This document shows, in pieces, positions 45,101 through 53,679 of a stretch of 64,000 nucleotides of DNA (the stretch's first letter is position 1; each line of letters opens with the position of its first letter). Made by a program: the position numbers and the translations under genes. Under the pieces are notes generated by a model. That model was not told where the DNA came from. It saw only the letters and a program-made list of their open reading frames with translations, and searched no databases. The stretch spans positions 201,352-265,351 of the forward strand of contig JAGDZJ010000015.1 of NCBI GenBank assembly GCA_049115955.1. Reading direction: 5' to 3'. This DNA is from Salinispirillum sp049115955 (GTDB taxonomy: Bacteria > Pseudomonadota > Gammaproteobacteria > Pseudomonadales > Natronospirillaceae).

Positions 45101-45344
45101 AAAAGAAGGCCGTCCGCACATGGTCGACATGATCAAAAATGACGAAGTGCAATTCATTGTGAATTCCACCGAAGGCCGTCAGGCCACGGCTGACAGTGCG
45201 TTGATCCGTCGCAGCGCGCTGCTGCACAAGGTCTATTACACAACCACACTGGAAGGAGCGGCGGCATCTGTGGCAGCATTGGAGCATCAAGCGGACAGTA
45301 CCGTTCGCAAACTCCAAGATCTACATAAGGAAGCGGTGCAATGA
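42123..45344 (+). CDS. carB: Carbamoyl-phosphate synthase large subunit
   Basis: A 1073-residue enzyme with two homologous ATP-grasp halves: the first half phosphorylates bicarbonate and the second carbamate. Both halves show their signatures, IIGAGPIVIGQACEFDYSG at the start and VIGGGPNRIGQGIEFDYCC near residue 560, with RPSFTMGGSGGG and RPSYVLGGRAME as phosphate loops. The C-terminal MGS-like regulatory domain (FTVFSTSGTAAYLGERGI) would bind UMP/ornithine-type effectors. Length equals E. coli CarB. Its stop overlaps the greA start (ATGA). Confidence 0.98.
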   Translation: MPKRTDIQSILIIGAGPIVIGQACEFDYSGAQACKALREEGYRVILVNSNPATIMTDPSMADATYIEPIVWQEVAKIIEKERPDAVLPTMGGQTALNCALDLERNGVLEKFGVTMIGANADTIDKAEDRYRFDKAMKSIGLETPRSGIAHSMEEAWIIQKDLGFPTIIRPSFTMGGSGGGIAYNKEEFEEICLRGLDLSPTNELLIDESLIGWKEYEMEVVRDKNDNCIIICSIENFDAMGVHTGDSITVAPAQTLTDKEYQIMRNASLAVLREIGVETGGSNVQFGIDPKTGRMVIIEMNPRVSRSSALASKATGFPIAKVAAKLAVGYTLDELSNEITGGLTPASFEPSIDYVVTKIPRFAFEKFPQANDRLTTQMKSVGEVMSIGRNFQESFQKALRGLEVGAAGLDPKLDVNEAGAREKLVRELKEPGPARAWYLGDAFRMGMSVQEVYELSGVDPWFLVQMEDLIKDEAIIAASSMASLDAETLRRYKRKGFADERLAALLGVKEAEVRALRHQHGIRPVYKRVDTCAAEFATSTAYLYSSYDEECESNPTDRDKIMVIGGGPNRIGQGIEFDYCCVHAALAMRDEGYETIMVNCNPETVSTDYDTSDRLYFESVTLEDVLEIVDLEKPKGVIVQYGGQTPLKLARALAAAGVPIIGTSPEAIDRAEDRERFQHMIQKLNLLQPDNATVRSVEHAVVKAAEIGYPLVVRPSYVLGGRAMEIVYDEEELLRYMRDAVKVSNDSPVLLDRFLDSAIEVDIDAVCDGERVVIGAIMQHIEQAGVHSGDSACSLPPFSLPQAIQDQIREQVSAMALELGVVGLMNVQMAWQDDLLYVIEVNPRASRTVPFVSKAIGRSLADVGARVMAGKSLVELDFTKELIPTFFSVKECVLPFNKFPGVDPILSPEMKSTGEVMGVGDTFGEAFGKATLATNVKIPRSGNVIISVKERDKPKAVELARKLQTLGFTVFSTSGTAAYLGERGINVSVVNKVKEGRPHMVDMIKNDEVQFIVNSTEGRQATADSALIRRSALLHKVYYTTTLEGAAASVAALEHQADSTVRKLQDLHKEAVQ

Positions 45345-45820
45345 CCACACGTTACCCCATGACCGTCGAGGGCGAAAAAGCCCTCCAAGACGAGCTGAAA
45401 CAGCTGAAATCGATTGAACGTCCGAAAGTAATCGCGTCCATTGCTGAAGCACGCGAGCACGGCGACCTGAAAGAAAACGCTGAATACCACGCGGCGCGTG
45501 AGCAGCAGGGATTCATCGAAGGTCGCATCTCGGAAATCGAAGCCAAACTGGGTGGCAGTCAGGTCATTGACGTGAAGTCTCTGCCGCACACGGGCAAAGT
45601 GGTGTTCGGTACTACGGTGTCTTTGATTAATCTGGAAACCGACGCTGAGGTTAAATACCGCATCGTCGGCGAAGATGAAGCCAACGTGAAAGAAAACCGC
45701 ATTTCTGTTACTTCGCCCATTGCCCGCGCCTTAATCGGCAAAGAAGAAGGTGATGTGGTGAACGTTGTAACCCCCGGTGGCCAAGTCGAGTACGAAATCG
45801 AGAAGGTCGAACACCTGTGA
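45341..45820 (+). CDS. greA: Transcription elongation factor GreA
   Basis: A 159-residue factor that enters the RNA polymerase secondary channel and stimulates cleavage of backtracked RNA. The N-terminal coiled coil carries MTVEGEKALQDELKQLK and the acidic tip region AREHGDLKENAEYHAAREQQ; the C-terminal FKBP-like domain contains SPIARALIGKEEGDVV. It overlaps carB by four bases, and carAB-greA is a common gammaproteobacterial order. Confidence 0.97.
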   Translation: MTTRYPMTVEGEKALQDELKQLKSIERPKVIASIAEAREHGDLKENAEYHAAREQQGFIEGRISEIEAKLGGSQVIDVKSLPHTGKVVFGTTVSLINLETDAEVKYRIVGEDEANVKENRISVTSPIARALIGKEEGDVVNVVTPGGQVEYEIEKVEHL

Positions 45821-46179
45821 TGATGACCCCATTGCGTCACTTGGGTGCCCGGTTGATGTTTGTTTTCGCCGTGGGCAGCCTGTGGTCAGTGGGGTATCTC
45901 GTTGGCCCGTTCTTGGCCGACAGCGTTGCACCGGACCAGCTTCTGGTGCTGCGCAAAATCACCATGCTATTGGCTTTGTTGTGTTTCGCCATTGTGTTGC
46001 TGGCGCGGGCGCAAGCTCTGCAGTGGCGACCATGGCAGGACACTGTCTTTCAAGTCGGCGGTGCAGCCAGTGCCGTTGGCATCATGTATGTCATGGTCGA
46101 TGGCAGCGCCACGGCCTCCCCCATTCTCTACGGCATTGTGAGCTTGCTTTGCGTTGCTTGGGTCGCTTTCCAGCAGTAG
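45820..46179 (+). CDS. DUF4149-like small membrane protein
   Basis: About 119 residues with four hydrophobic segments; the first contains FAVGSLWSVGYLVGPFLAD, matching the GYLVAP pattern of DUF4149 (TMEM205-like) proteins that often follow greA in pseudomonads. Function unknown. The ATG at 45820 overlaps the greA stop; a GTG at 45817 and an ATG at 45823 are alternatives. It is the last gene of the carB-greA unit, followed by a hairpin containing an assembly gap. Confidence 0.75.
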   Translation: MMTPLRHLGARLMFVFAVGSLWSVGYLVGPFLADSVAPDQLLVLRKITMLLALLCFAIVLLARAQALQWRPWQDTVFQVGGAASAVGIMYVMVDGSATASPILYGIVSLLCVAWVAFQQ

Positions 46180-46181
46180 AT

Positions 46182-46260
46182 CGACTAGGGCTCTCGGGGT
46201 ATGCCTCCGGCGCTCNNGCGCCTTGAGGCATACGCCCTGCGCCCTCGCAATACCCCGTCG
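46182..46260. repeat. Nested hairpin with unresolved apex (NN)
   Basis: CGGGGTAT (46195-46202) pairs with ATACCCCG (46250-46257); GTATGCCTC (46199-46207) alternatively pairs with GAGGCATAC (46225-46233), and GGCGC with GCGCC flank two N at 46216-46217. It follows the DUF4149 gene and may terminate the carB operon. The core of the A family is not visible, possibly because the apex is not fully assembled. Confidence 0.7.
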
Positions 46261-46376
46261 TTAGCTATTAGATAGAATGTTCGACGTTCAAAAAGGTCAG
46301 TCCCGCGTAAAACCGCACGCTTTTTTTCCTTTCTCTGTCCAGAATCTGGCCATCAGCGTCTGCTAAGGAGAATGTC

Positions 46377-48395
46377 ATGCGCGCCTTTCATTTTACGGCT
46401 TTAACCACCGCAGCGTTGCTGCTCAGTGCCTGTGCACGGAACGAAGGAGCTGATGCTGACGCCATTCCTGAACTGAGTGCACCTGACACACAAAGAGTTG
46501 AACGCATGATTTTCCCCGGCCCGGACTTTCCCGAGCCACGCGATCTCGGGCCGTCCAAGTTAACGCAAGTCACCCAGCCTATGGCACTGGAACGCTTTCT
46601 CAAGGCTGGAATAACGCGCGCCTATACCGAACAACCTCCGTACAGAATCATGCGCACCATGGGCATGGCGGAAACGACCACCATGGACAGTGCACCGTCT
46701 GCACCGGTCAGTGAAACCAATACCATTGAGCAGGGTGTCGACGAAGCCGATCGCGTGAAATACTTGAACGACCATCTCTACATTCTCAACCAGCCGGATG
46801 TGTTCTACCCGTGGCACTTCGTCGAAGGGGATTGGCGAGGTGAGCAGGAAATCAAACCTGCCAGCATTCAATCGTTTACCGTCCGTCCGGATGCCACACA
46901 CCAAGCACGTGGGCAATTAGAGCTGCACCCTGACTTGGTATGGGTAGACGGCTTTTACGTGCGGGACGACTCCTTGATGGTCGTCGGTGGCCGTCGTATG
47001 CCGTATCACAGTTGGAATGAGCCGATGTATTGGCAAAACGGCAAGGTGGCGGTAGAGGCGCTTAATGTGCAGCGGCCTGAGCAGATGCGGCCGGACTGGA
47101 CGCTCACCATCGATGGTGATCTGGTGGACAGCCGCCGGGTGGACAACCACCTAGTATTGGTCAGCCGTTTCAGCCCCGCGATTAAAGGGCTGGAGTACGC
47201 TTGGAACGATGACGACGCCCAAGCCCGCAACGCAGACCTGATCGCCGCAACGCGCCTTGAAGATCTGCTGCCCAGCATGACGTTCAACGGCGAAGAGATT
47301 GCACCGGCCGCCTTGGCGCAAGGTTGCTATTTGCCTCTGGATGGCGAATGGGCGGAAGCGGGCTACCACACGTTGACGCAGGTGACGGTGATCGATTTAG
47401 ATCGCCCTGACCAGTTCACCACCGAATGTACGGCGACGCCGCTCAATGGCATATACCAGAACCGCGATGCACTGTACTTGCTCGACAGCCCGGACTGGAA
47501 CAGCCAGCGCAGCCAGTTGCACCGTTTTGACCTCACGACCGCCCGTCCTGCGTACTACGACAGCTACGACTACGACGGCGCGTTGGGCTGGAGCAATCCG
47601 GAATTCCGCATCCGAGAACACAACCAAGTATTGACCTTGGTTACCACAGAATTTGTTAACGATGACTGGTGGCACCGCTTGATCAACGTCGCTGTTGAAC
47701 CTTCCGGGTTCCGCGAACTGGCTGTTTTACCCAACGACCGCCAGCCGGAGCGCATCGGTAAGCCGGGCGAGAACGTGCAGGGCGTGCGCATCACCGACGA
47801 GCGAGCGTTTATCGTTACCTTCGAACGCACTGATCCGCTGTACGTGATTGATCTTACGCGCCCTGCCGAGCCTTATATGACGGACGCTTATGAAGAAACG
47901 GGCTTTTCCGATTACCTGCACCGCGTAACTGATAATTTGTTGGTTGGTATCGGCTTCCAGGCTGATTTGGATGGCGTGCAAACGGCGCTAAAAGTCAGCC
48001 TGTACGATGCTGCTGTACCGGGTGATTTGCGCTCGGTGTACGACGACGAATGGGGCGGACGCGGTTCATGGGCGCCCGTCTTACACAACCATCATGCATT
48101 AACCGGCTTGGCGTGGCCTGATCAGCCGCGCTACCGAATCGCCTTTCCCGTGCTGTTATCAGAGAACTGGGAGGACCGCGAAGCGGGCGTGTTGTTATAC
48201 GACATTACCACCGCGCCAGCCCCTACGTGGGACAGCCAATGGGTGCCCATTCGATCGAAAGACGACAACAGCTGGCTTACCGTGCAGGACGCCCGAGCGT
48301 TTTTCTACGGCGACGCGGTGCACTTGGTCTGGGGGCAAGAGTTGATCTCATTCCCGTGGCAGAACCCGACCGCCCAGCGGCGCACTGCTTGGTAG
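46377..48395 (+). CDS. Beta-propeller domain lipoprotein
   Basis: A 672-residue lipoprotein: lipobox LLLSAC with Cys19, then a long secreted beta-propeller domain of the type annotated as C-terminal beta-propeller (PF09826-like). The block NTIEQGVDEADRVKYLNDHLYIL is the family signature, and repeated sheets such as VDNHLVLVSRF, ITDERAFIVTFERTDPLYVIDL and YRIAFPVLL follow. Position 2 after the cysteine is Ala, so outer-membrane sorting is expected. The biological role of the family is unknown. TAAGGAG precedes the ATG. Confidence 0.85.
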   Translation: MRAFHFTALTTAALLLSACARNEGADADAIPELSAPDTQRVERMIFPGPDFPEPRDLGPSKLTQVTQPMALERFLKAGITRAYTEQPPYRIMRTMGMAETTTMDSAPSAPVSETNTIEQGVDEADRVKYLNDHLYILNQPDVFYPWHFVEGDWRGEQEIKPASIQSFTVRPDATHQARGQLELHPDLVWVDGFYVRDDSLMVVGGRRMPYHSWNEPMYWQNGKVAVEALNVQRPEQMRPDWTLTIDGDLVDSRRVDNHLVLVSRFSPAIKGLEYAWNDDDAQARNADLIAATRLEDLLPSMTFNGEEIAPAALAQGCYLPLDGEWAEAGYHTLTQVTVIDLDRPDQFTTECTATPLNGIYQNRDALYLLDSPDWNSQRSQLHRFDLTTARPAYYDSYDYDGALGWSNPEFRIREHNQVLTLVTTEFVNDDWWHRLINVAVEPSGFRELAVLPNDRQPERIGKPGENVQGVRITDERAFIVTFERTDPLYVIDLTRPAEPYMTDAYEETGFSDYLHRVTDNLLVGIGFQADLDGVQTALKVSLYDAAVPGDLRSVYDDEWGGRGSWAPVLHNHHALTGLAWPDQPRYRIAFPVLLSENWEDREAGVLLYDITTAPAPTWDSQWVPIRSKDDNSWLTVQDARAFFYGDAVHLVWGQELISFPWQNPTAQRRTAW

Positions 48396-48424
48396 GGTGT
48401 CGCTAGGGCGAGCGCAGTAGTTTT

Positions 48425-48892
48425 TTAACCCAGAAGGGTGGTAAGGGCATCAACCGCCCACTGATGATCCTCCTCCTGCGGCAATCCTGAAACGGTCACC
48501 GCACCGATCACCCCCATGCCACGCAGGCGCAGTGGAAACCCGCCACCGTGTCCAGCGTACTGCATGGGGTCGATGTATTCCTTGTCTTCAAAGGTTTTGC
48601 CCCGCGCCGAATTGGATTGCCCGAGGTAGAATGTGCTGTGTCCAAAACGCAGCACCGATGCCCGTTTACGCTCCACCCAATGATGCTGTTCCGGTTGCGC
48701 GCCAGCCGTAGCAACGCGGTAGACCACTTGCTGAAAGGCATACACTTCAATCACTAAGGCCACCTGTTTTTGCAGTGCTCGCTGGTGTAGTAACTCGCCT
48801 AATGCCCACGCAGTGGTGTGGTCAAAATGCGTAAACTGCAAGTCGGTTTCTTGTTGCAGTAATTGGTTCAGTTGGGTGTCTGTATTGGTCAT
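48425..48892 (-). CDS. UPF0303/HbpS-like heme-degrading domain protein
   Basis: A 155-residue soluble protein of the GlcG/HbpS fold: VALVIEVYAFQQVVYRVATAG, a KRASVLRFGHSTFYLG helix and YAGHGGGFPLRLRGMGVIGAVTVSGLPQEEDH, the UPF0303 signature. Relatives bind heme or cobalamin or act as small chaperones; the activity here is unproven. The ATG overlaps the stop of the Gfo/Idh gene (ATGA), so both proteins are probably made together, a pairing also typical for enterobacterial genes of this kind. Confidence 0.85.
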   Translation of the reverse strand: MTNTDTQLNQLLQQETDLQFTHFDHTTAWALGELLHQRALQKQVALVIEVYAFQQVVYRVATAGAQPEQHHWVERKRASVLRFGHSTFYLGQSNSARGKTFEDKEYIDPMQYAGHGGGFPLRLRGMGVIGAVTVSGLPQEEDHQWAVDALTTLLG

Positions 48893-49935
48893 AGTGTGTA
48901 TTCCCACGGCAAAGTACGTTGTTCGGCCGCCGACTGCTCGGCAAGGTTCATGGTGTAGATCAGTGCGCAGGCGTGCTCGGTAGAGACCGGTGCTGATGCG
49001 CCGTCTTGAATGGCGCGCGCTAGTTGGCGATAAAAATGGCGGTAATCTCCCGGTTCGGGTACGGCAGGTGTTTGCTCGTCCGCTGTGCAGCGCACCGCGT
49101 GTTGGGCGCGGCCTTGGCTGGGATAATCCGCTGCCCACGGCATTTGCCCCTGGCGCAGTGCTTCTTCTTGTGGATCCAACCCCCAACACTGCCAACCACC
49201 AAGATCAAAGCGCGCATTGAAACGCTGCATGTCTCCCGCCTCAAAGGGCGAAGAGCCGACACTGACCACGCAATCCCCGTAATTCAGTTGGAGCGCAAAC
49301 CAGTCCGTCGTGCTGCCGCTATTGCGCAATATACGCAAGTCGGCCTGCAACGAATCTGGCGCACCCAGCAACAGCAATACTTGGTCGAGAAGATGTGGGC
49401 CGAGATCCCAAAAAATGCCTGTGCCTTCGCCGGGCTGTTCACGCCAGCGTTGTTGTGGTTGTGGACGAAACCGGTCGAAGCGCGTATCCAAATGGCGCAG
49501 CGCTCCCAGCTCTCCTGACTCCAACATGGCCTTCAGGGCCAAAAAATCGCCGTCGTATCGACGGTTCTGGTACACCGTCAGTACCCTGTCTTGTTGTTTC
49601 GCTAAGGCCGTTAACGCTTCCATTTGGGATAGCTGTGTGACGGCGGGCTTTTCCAACAATACATGCTTGCCCGCTTTCAAGGCTTGTTGCGCCAGCGAGA
49701 AGTGTAGTTCGTTGGGTGCGGTGATCACCACCAAATCGACATCTTCGTCACTCAGCAATGCGGTACTGTTATCGACGACACGCGCCTGCGGCGCAATTTC
49801 GTGTACCGACGCTTCTTGACGACTTTGCACCACCGTCAGTTCAAATTCCGGCAAATCGAGCACAAAAGGGGTATGAAATATCCGGCCAGATAAACCAAAA
49901 CCGATGAGACCAACACGAATGGGGGAGACGGACAA
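48889..49935 (-). CDS. Gfo/Idh/MocA family oxidoreductase (YhhX-like)
   Basis: A 348-residue NAD(P)-dependent sugar or cyclitol oxidoreductase. The N-terminal Rossmann motif is GLIGFGLSGRIFHTPF; EKPAVTQ is the conserved catalytic-lysine block, and WDLGPHLLDQ lies in the C-terminal domain. The start is taken as TTG at 49935 because AGGAG lies eight bases upstream; the frame opens further but without support. The substrate is unknown. It is coupled to the UPF0303 gene. Confidence 0.9.
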   Translation of the reverse strand: MSVSPIRVGLIGFGLSGRIFHTPFVLDLPEFELTVVQSRQEASVHEIAPQARVVDNSTALLSDEDVDLVVITAPNELHFSLAQQALKAGKHVLLEKPAVTQLSQMEALTALAKQQDRVLTVYQNRRYDGDFLALKAMLESGELGALRHLDTRFDRFRPQPQQRWREQPGEGTGIFWDLGPHLLDQVLLLLGAPDSLQADLRILRNSGSTTDWFALQLNYGDCVVSVGSSPFEAGDMQRFNARFDLGGWQCWGLDPQEEALRQGQMPWAADYPSQGRAQHAVRCTADEQTPAVPEPGDYRHFYRQLARAIQDGASAPVSTEHACALIYTMNLAEQSAAEQRTLPWEYTL

Positions 49936-50084
49936 AACGGCAACTCCTAGTTGTTTTGGGTCATTTAAGCGGCCAGATAGCCCTGTGAGCAAGTATCAAA
50001 ATGTAACCTATAGGCTTCATAGCTGCGTTTCTGGAAACTGGTGCGAATATTGCTATCTTGACCATGCGGTCAGTGAGGGTTGCT

Positions 50085-50100
50085 GTCAGCCAAAGCTGAC
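50085..50100 (+). other. Hairpin in the azgA upstream region
   Basis: The 321 bases before the purine permease hold a GTCAGC-CAAA-GCTGAC stem-loop here and a weaker ACTCC/GGAGT stem at 50178-50194. No purine riboswitch consensus and no clear PurR box were recognised. Confidence 0.4.
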
Positions 50101-50256
50101 GCCCCAAAACTTTCCATTACTTTACAGAAATGAGAAATTGCGCCATCTTATGGTGCATGGTGAGACGCGCCAAACGGACTCCGCAATAAGGAGTAGCGCC
50201 TTGTTTGACGCCTTGCACCTCGCTCAATACCAAACAACAACCAAGAGAGCAGAACT

Positions 50257-51546
50257 ATGCTAGAACGTCTGTTTCAGATAAAAGCACAAGGCTCCAGCGT
50301 GAAGACGGAAGTGATCGCTGGTATTACCACCTTCTTAACAATGGCCTACATCATCTTTGTTAACCCGGATATCCTCTCGGGCACTGGCATGGACCGCGAC
50401 TCGATTTTTGTCGCCACCTGTCTAGCCGCTGCGGTCGGCTGTTTGATCATGGGTCTTTGGGCGAACTACCCCATTGCCCAAGCACCCGGCATGGGCTTGA
50501 ATGCTTTCTTCACCTACGGTGTTGTATTGGGTATGGGCCACGCATGGGAAACCGCACTGGGTGCCGTATTCCTGTCCGGTGTTTTGTTCATGTTGCTGAG
50601 TATCTTCAAGGTACGTGAGTGGATCATCAACGCGATTCCCAAATCAGTACGCTTGGGCATTGGCGCTGGTATCGGCTTCTTCTTGGCTATTATCGCCTTG
50701 CAGAACTCCGGCATCGTCGTCGGCAACCCTGCGACACTGGTATCTTTGGGTGATTTGACCGCTGCGCCTGCTATTTATGCTTTGCTGGGCTTTTTCATCA
50801 TTGCCGCTTTAGCGTACTTGAATATCACCGGAGCGGTGATGATCGGTGTTATTGCCATTACCGTGGTTTCGGCCATCACTGGGCACAACAGCATCTCTGG
50901 TGTTGTTTCAATGCCGCCTTCCATCGCACCAACGTTCTTCCAGCTCGATATCATCGGTGCCTTGGACGTAGCGATGATCAGCGTGATCTTTGCATTCCTG
51001 TTCGTCGACTTGTTCGATACGTCGGGTACGCTGATCGGTGTGGCTGAACGCGGCAAACTGTTGGACAAAGACGGCAACCTGCCACGTATCAACCGCGCTA
51101 TGATGGCTGACTCAAGCGCCTCTATGGCGGGTGCATTGTTCGGTACTTCCACCACCACCAGTTACATCGAAAGTGCCTCAGGTATCGCTGCCGGTGGCCG
51201 CACCGGTTTGACCGCTGTAGTGGTCGGCGTATTGTTCTTGCTGAGTTTGTTCCTGGCGCCGCTGGCTGGTTCTGTACCTGCGTTCGCAACGGCCGGTGCC
51301 TTGTTGTACGTGGCTGTTTTGATGACGGGTTCGCTGTCGAAAGTTGATTGGGACGACGTCACTGAAGCCGCCCCGGTGATGATTGCTGCCTTGGCGATGC
51401 CCTTTACCTACTCCATTGCGGAAGGTATTGCGCTGGCATTCATCAGCTACGCAGTGATCAAAACCTTGTCTGGTAAGTGGAAGGATGTCAGCATTGCGGC
51501 CTACGTTTTGGCAGCGCTGTTTGTGCTGAAATACATCTTCCTCTAA
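50257..51546 (+). CDS. NCS2/AzgA-type adenine/guanine/hypoxanthine permease
   Basis: A 429-residue inner-membrane symporter with about 12-14 helices. The AzgA-type signatures are TEVIAGITTFLTMAYIIFVNP, QAPGMGLNAFFTY, LGIGAGIGFFLAIIALQNSG, VDLFDTSGTLIGV and TSTTTSYIESASGIAAGGRTG. These proteins import purine bases with protons. Adenine phosphoribosyltransferase begins 11 bases downstream, consistent with uptake followed by salvage to AMP. Substrate preference (adenine versus guanine/hypoxanthine) cannot be read from sequence alone. Confidence 0.95.
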   Translation: MLERLFQIKAQGSSVKTEVIAGITTFLTMAYIIFVNPDILSGTGMDRDSIFVATCLAAAVGCLIMGLWANYPIAQAPGMGLNAFFTYGVVLGMGHAWETALGAVFLSGVLFMLLSIFKVREWIINAIPKSVRLGIGAGIGFFLAIIALQNSGIVVGNPATLVSLGDLTAAPAIYALLGFFIIAALAYLNITGAVMIGVIAITVVSAITGHNSISGVVSMPPSIAPTFFQLDIIGALDVAMISVIFAFLFVDLFDTSGTLIGVAERGKLLDKDGNLPRINRAMMADSSASMAGALFGTSTTTSYIESASGIAAGGRTGLTAVVVGVLFLLSLFLAPLAGSVPAFATAGALLYVAVLMTGSLSKVDWDDVTEAAPVMIAALAMPFTYSIAEGIALAFISYAVIKTLSGKWKDVSIAAYVLAALFVLKYIFL

Positions 51547-51556
51547 TAGGACTCAA

Positions 51557-52111
51557 ATGACGAACTCGACCCCCTACAGTGACTACATCAAAGGTGTAAT
51601 CCGCACAGTACGCGATTGGCCTCAGCCGGGCGTTAACTTCCGCGATATTACACCGCTGATGCAACAGAAAGCCGCGTTTCGCAAACTGATCGACTCTTTT
51701 GTTCATCAGTATCAGGAAGTGAAAATCGACGCCATTGCGGCGGTCGATGCACGTGGTTTTATTGTTGGGGCACCCTTAGCCTATGAGCTGGGGGCGAGTT
51801 TCGTGCCCGTACGTAAGAAGGGCAAGTTGCCTTTCAAAACGCTGAGTGAGACCTACAAGCTGGAATACGGCGAAGCCACGGTTGAAATGCACACCGATGC
51901 CTTTAAACCCGGCGACCGTGTTTTGGTGATAGACGACCTCATTGCGACCGGTGGCACCATGCTGGCGGCCGCAAATTTGATTAAGCGTTTAGGTGGGGAA
52001 GTGATAGAATGTGCGGCTATTATTGATTTGCCTGAACTGAAGGGTTCGGACGCGATCAGGAAGGCTGGATTCAGCGTCTTCAGTGTCTGTACATTCAGCG
52101 AAACCGAATAG
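51557..52111 (+). CDS. apt: Adenine phosphoribosyltransferase
   Basis: A 184-residue type-I phosphoribosyltransferase converting adenine and PRPP to AMP. The PRPP-binding loop VLVIDDLIATGGTM and the N-terminal DWPQPGVNFRDITPLM block are diagnostic, with DARGFIVGAPLAYELG between. It lies directly after the purine permease, probably in one operon, and is closed by a strong terminator. Confidence 0.97.
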   Translation: MTNSTPYSDYIKGVIRTVRDWPQPGVNFRDITPLMQQKAAFRKLIDSFVHQYQEVKIDAIAAVDARGFIVGAPLAYELGASFVPVRKKGKLPFKTLSETYKLEYGEATVEMHTDAFKPGDRVLVIDDLIATGGTMLAAANLIKRLGGEVIECAAIIDLPELKGSDAIRKAGFSVFSVCTFSETE

Positions 52112-52139
52112 CCCCTCGACGCAGAATTGATCGTCTTCG

Positions 52140-52166
52140 AAAAGGTGCCCTAGGGCACCTTTTCTC
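52140..52166 (+). terminator. Intrinsic terminator after apt
   Basis: AAAAGGTGCCC and GGGCACCTTTT form an 11-bp perfect stem with a minimal loop and a T-rich end, 28 bases after apt. It can work in both directions, but genes on both sides are on the plus strand. Confidence 0.93.
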
Positions 52167-52210
52167 GTATTCTGACATCGCATTTTTAGTGACGGGCGCA
52201 TCGAACAACA

Positions 52211-52245
52211 TAACGCTGCCAGTGCAGTCGTTTTTAGCTGTGCCC
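52211..52245. repeat. Remnant of a B-family repeat before gpt
   Basis: TAACGCTGCCAG, then GCAGTCGTTTTTAGCTGTGCCC closely matches the right arm of B2 (23575-23616), which precedes ahpF in the same position. The left arm is missing. Another short remnant (AGCGCAGTAGTTTTTT) is at 48411-48426. Confidence 0.7.
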
Positions 52246-52271
52246 ACGGGCATGTGCCAGAGGTAGAAAGT

Positions 52272-52769
52272 ATGACAACAGATCGGTACCGTAAGTATTT
52301 CACCATCAGCTGGGACCAGATTCATCGTGACACACGTGAACTGTCTATGCGTCTGGCGGGTAACCAGTACAAAGGCATTATCGCGATTACGCGCGGTGGC
52401 TTGATTCCCGCTGGTCTGATCGCGCGTGAGCTGAACATTCTGTGGATCGATACCATTGGCGTGTCGAGTTACGATCACATGGAACAACGCAGCCTGAAAG
52501 TACTAAAAACAGTTTCTGCAGAAGTGGGTGACGGTGCGGGTTATTTGCTGGTTGACGACTTAGTCGATACCGGCTCAACCGCACGCTTGGTGCGCGAAAT
52601 GTTACCCAAAGCGCATTTCGTGACGGTGTACGCCAAGCCAGAGGGCGCTAAATTGGTTGATGATTTCATCACCGAAGTGAGCCAGGATACCTGGATTCAA
52701 TTCCCGTGGGACATGGGCTTCAGCTACGTTGAACCGGTTATCTCACGTTTCGGTAAGGCCGACGAATAA
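52272..52769 (+). CDS. gpt: Xanthine (guanine/hypoxanthine) phosphoribosyltransferase
   Basis: A 165-residue enzyme matching E. coli Gpt: YKGIIAITRGGLIPAGLIARELNI, SYDHMEQRSLKVLK, the PRPP loop LLVDDLVDTGSTARLVREM and PKAHFVTVYAKPEG...DTWIQFPWDMG. It salvages guanine and xanthine to nucleotides at the membrane face. The ATG at 52272 has GAGGTAG upstream; the frame opens slightly earlier. It is separated from apt by a terminator, so it has its own promoter, perhaps within the repeat-derived leader. Confidence 0.95.
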   Translation: MTTDRYRKYFTISWDQIHRDTRELSMRLAGNQYKGIIAITRGGLIPAGLIARELNILWIDTIGVSSYDHMEQRSLKVLKTVSAEVGDGAGYLLVDDLVDTGSTARLVREMLPKAHFVTVYAKPEGAKLVDDFITEVSQDTWIQFPWDMGFSYVEPVISRFGKADE

Positions 52770-52784
52770 GCCGAGTGACGGTGC

Positions 52785-53546
52785 TTAGTCAGGCGTCAGC
52801 GTGTGAATTCTGGCTTCGGCTAAGCGCTCTTGTTGGGCTGGCGTAAGACGATTGGTGGCGATTAAATCAATTTGCGCCAGCGGACACACCTTAACCAAGG
52901 CGCGCCGAGTCCACTTACTGTGATCGAACGCCAGCAGCGTCTCGCTCGCGTTTGCCGCCATCACCCGGCTGATCTCTGCTTCCTCCGGGGTGAAATCCAT
53001 CACCCCAAAATCCAGATCGATGCCTCCACAACCAATCAGCGCAACGTCCGCGCGAAATTGATTCAACCAGCCAATGGTGGCTGAACCGACCACGTCTTGA
53101 TCGTTGTGGCGCAGACTACCGCCCGCCACCAGCACTTCAATGTCTGAGCTGTCGCACAAAACGCGAGCCACGGCCAAATTGTTGGTGATGATGCGCAGGT
53201 CGCGGTGTTGCCTGAGCGCTTGCGCCACAAACACCATGGTCGAGCCTACCCCGAGAAATAACGAACTGCTGTTAGGCACATGGCGCGCTACGACGTCTGC
53301 CAGCGCCAGCTTGGCTTCCGCTTCGCTGTGCTCGCGTTCCAGTAGGGTCGTGTTGTGCAGGCCAGCGGGTAAACCTACACCGCCATGATGACGCCGGGCC
53401 AAGCCCTTATCACAGAGGTCATTAATGTCGCGGCGAATGGTTTGAGGCGTGACTAATAACTGCTCTGCGAGTTCTTCAATCAACAGATACTGTTGCGCAC
53501 GCAGGCGTTCTAAGATCGCTTGTTGACGGGTATTGAGTGGCTGCAT
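52785..53546 (-). CDS. DeoR/GlpR-family transcriptional repressor
   Basis: A 253-residue regulator: DeoR HTH at about 5-60 (YLLIEELAEQLLVTPQTIRRDINDLCDKGLARRHHGG) and a sugar-phosphate-sensing DeoRC domain (IITNNLAVARVL, VLVAGGSLRHNDQDVVG, ALIGCGGID, FDHSKWTRRALVKV). Overall similarity is closest to E. coli GlpR, which senses glycerol-3-phosphate, but no glp genes are in the window, so the target is unknown. Convergent with gpt. Confidence 0.9.
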   Translation of the reverse strand: MQPLNTRQQAILERLRAQQYLLIEELAEQLLVTPQTIRRDINDLCDKGLARRHHGGVGLPAGLHNTTLLEREHSEAEAKLALADVVARHVPNSSSLFLGVGSTMVFVAQALRQHRDLRIITNNLAVARVLCDSSDIEVLVAGGSLRHNDQDVVGSATIGWLNQFRADVALIGCGGIDLDFGVMDFTPEEAEISRVMAANASETLLAFDHSKWTRRALVKVCPLAQIDLIATNRLTPAQQERLAEARIHTLTPD

Positions 53547-53679
53547 GATTATTATTCAACGATGGCATTGATATCAGTCTAACGCAGAAATCATGACAGC
53601 TGAATGTAAACAGTCTAGGAAAGTCCATAGACTGGAAGTACACAAGATCATTCACCGGGCCTACCGGTTAACCTTATAA

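Noticed and set aside
49936..50256. Purine riboswitch before the purine permease
   Set aside because: The hairpins present do not match the three-way-junction consensus and loop sequences.
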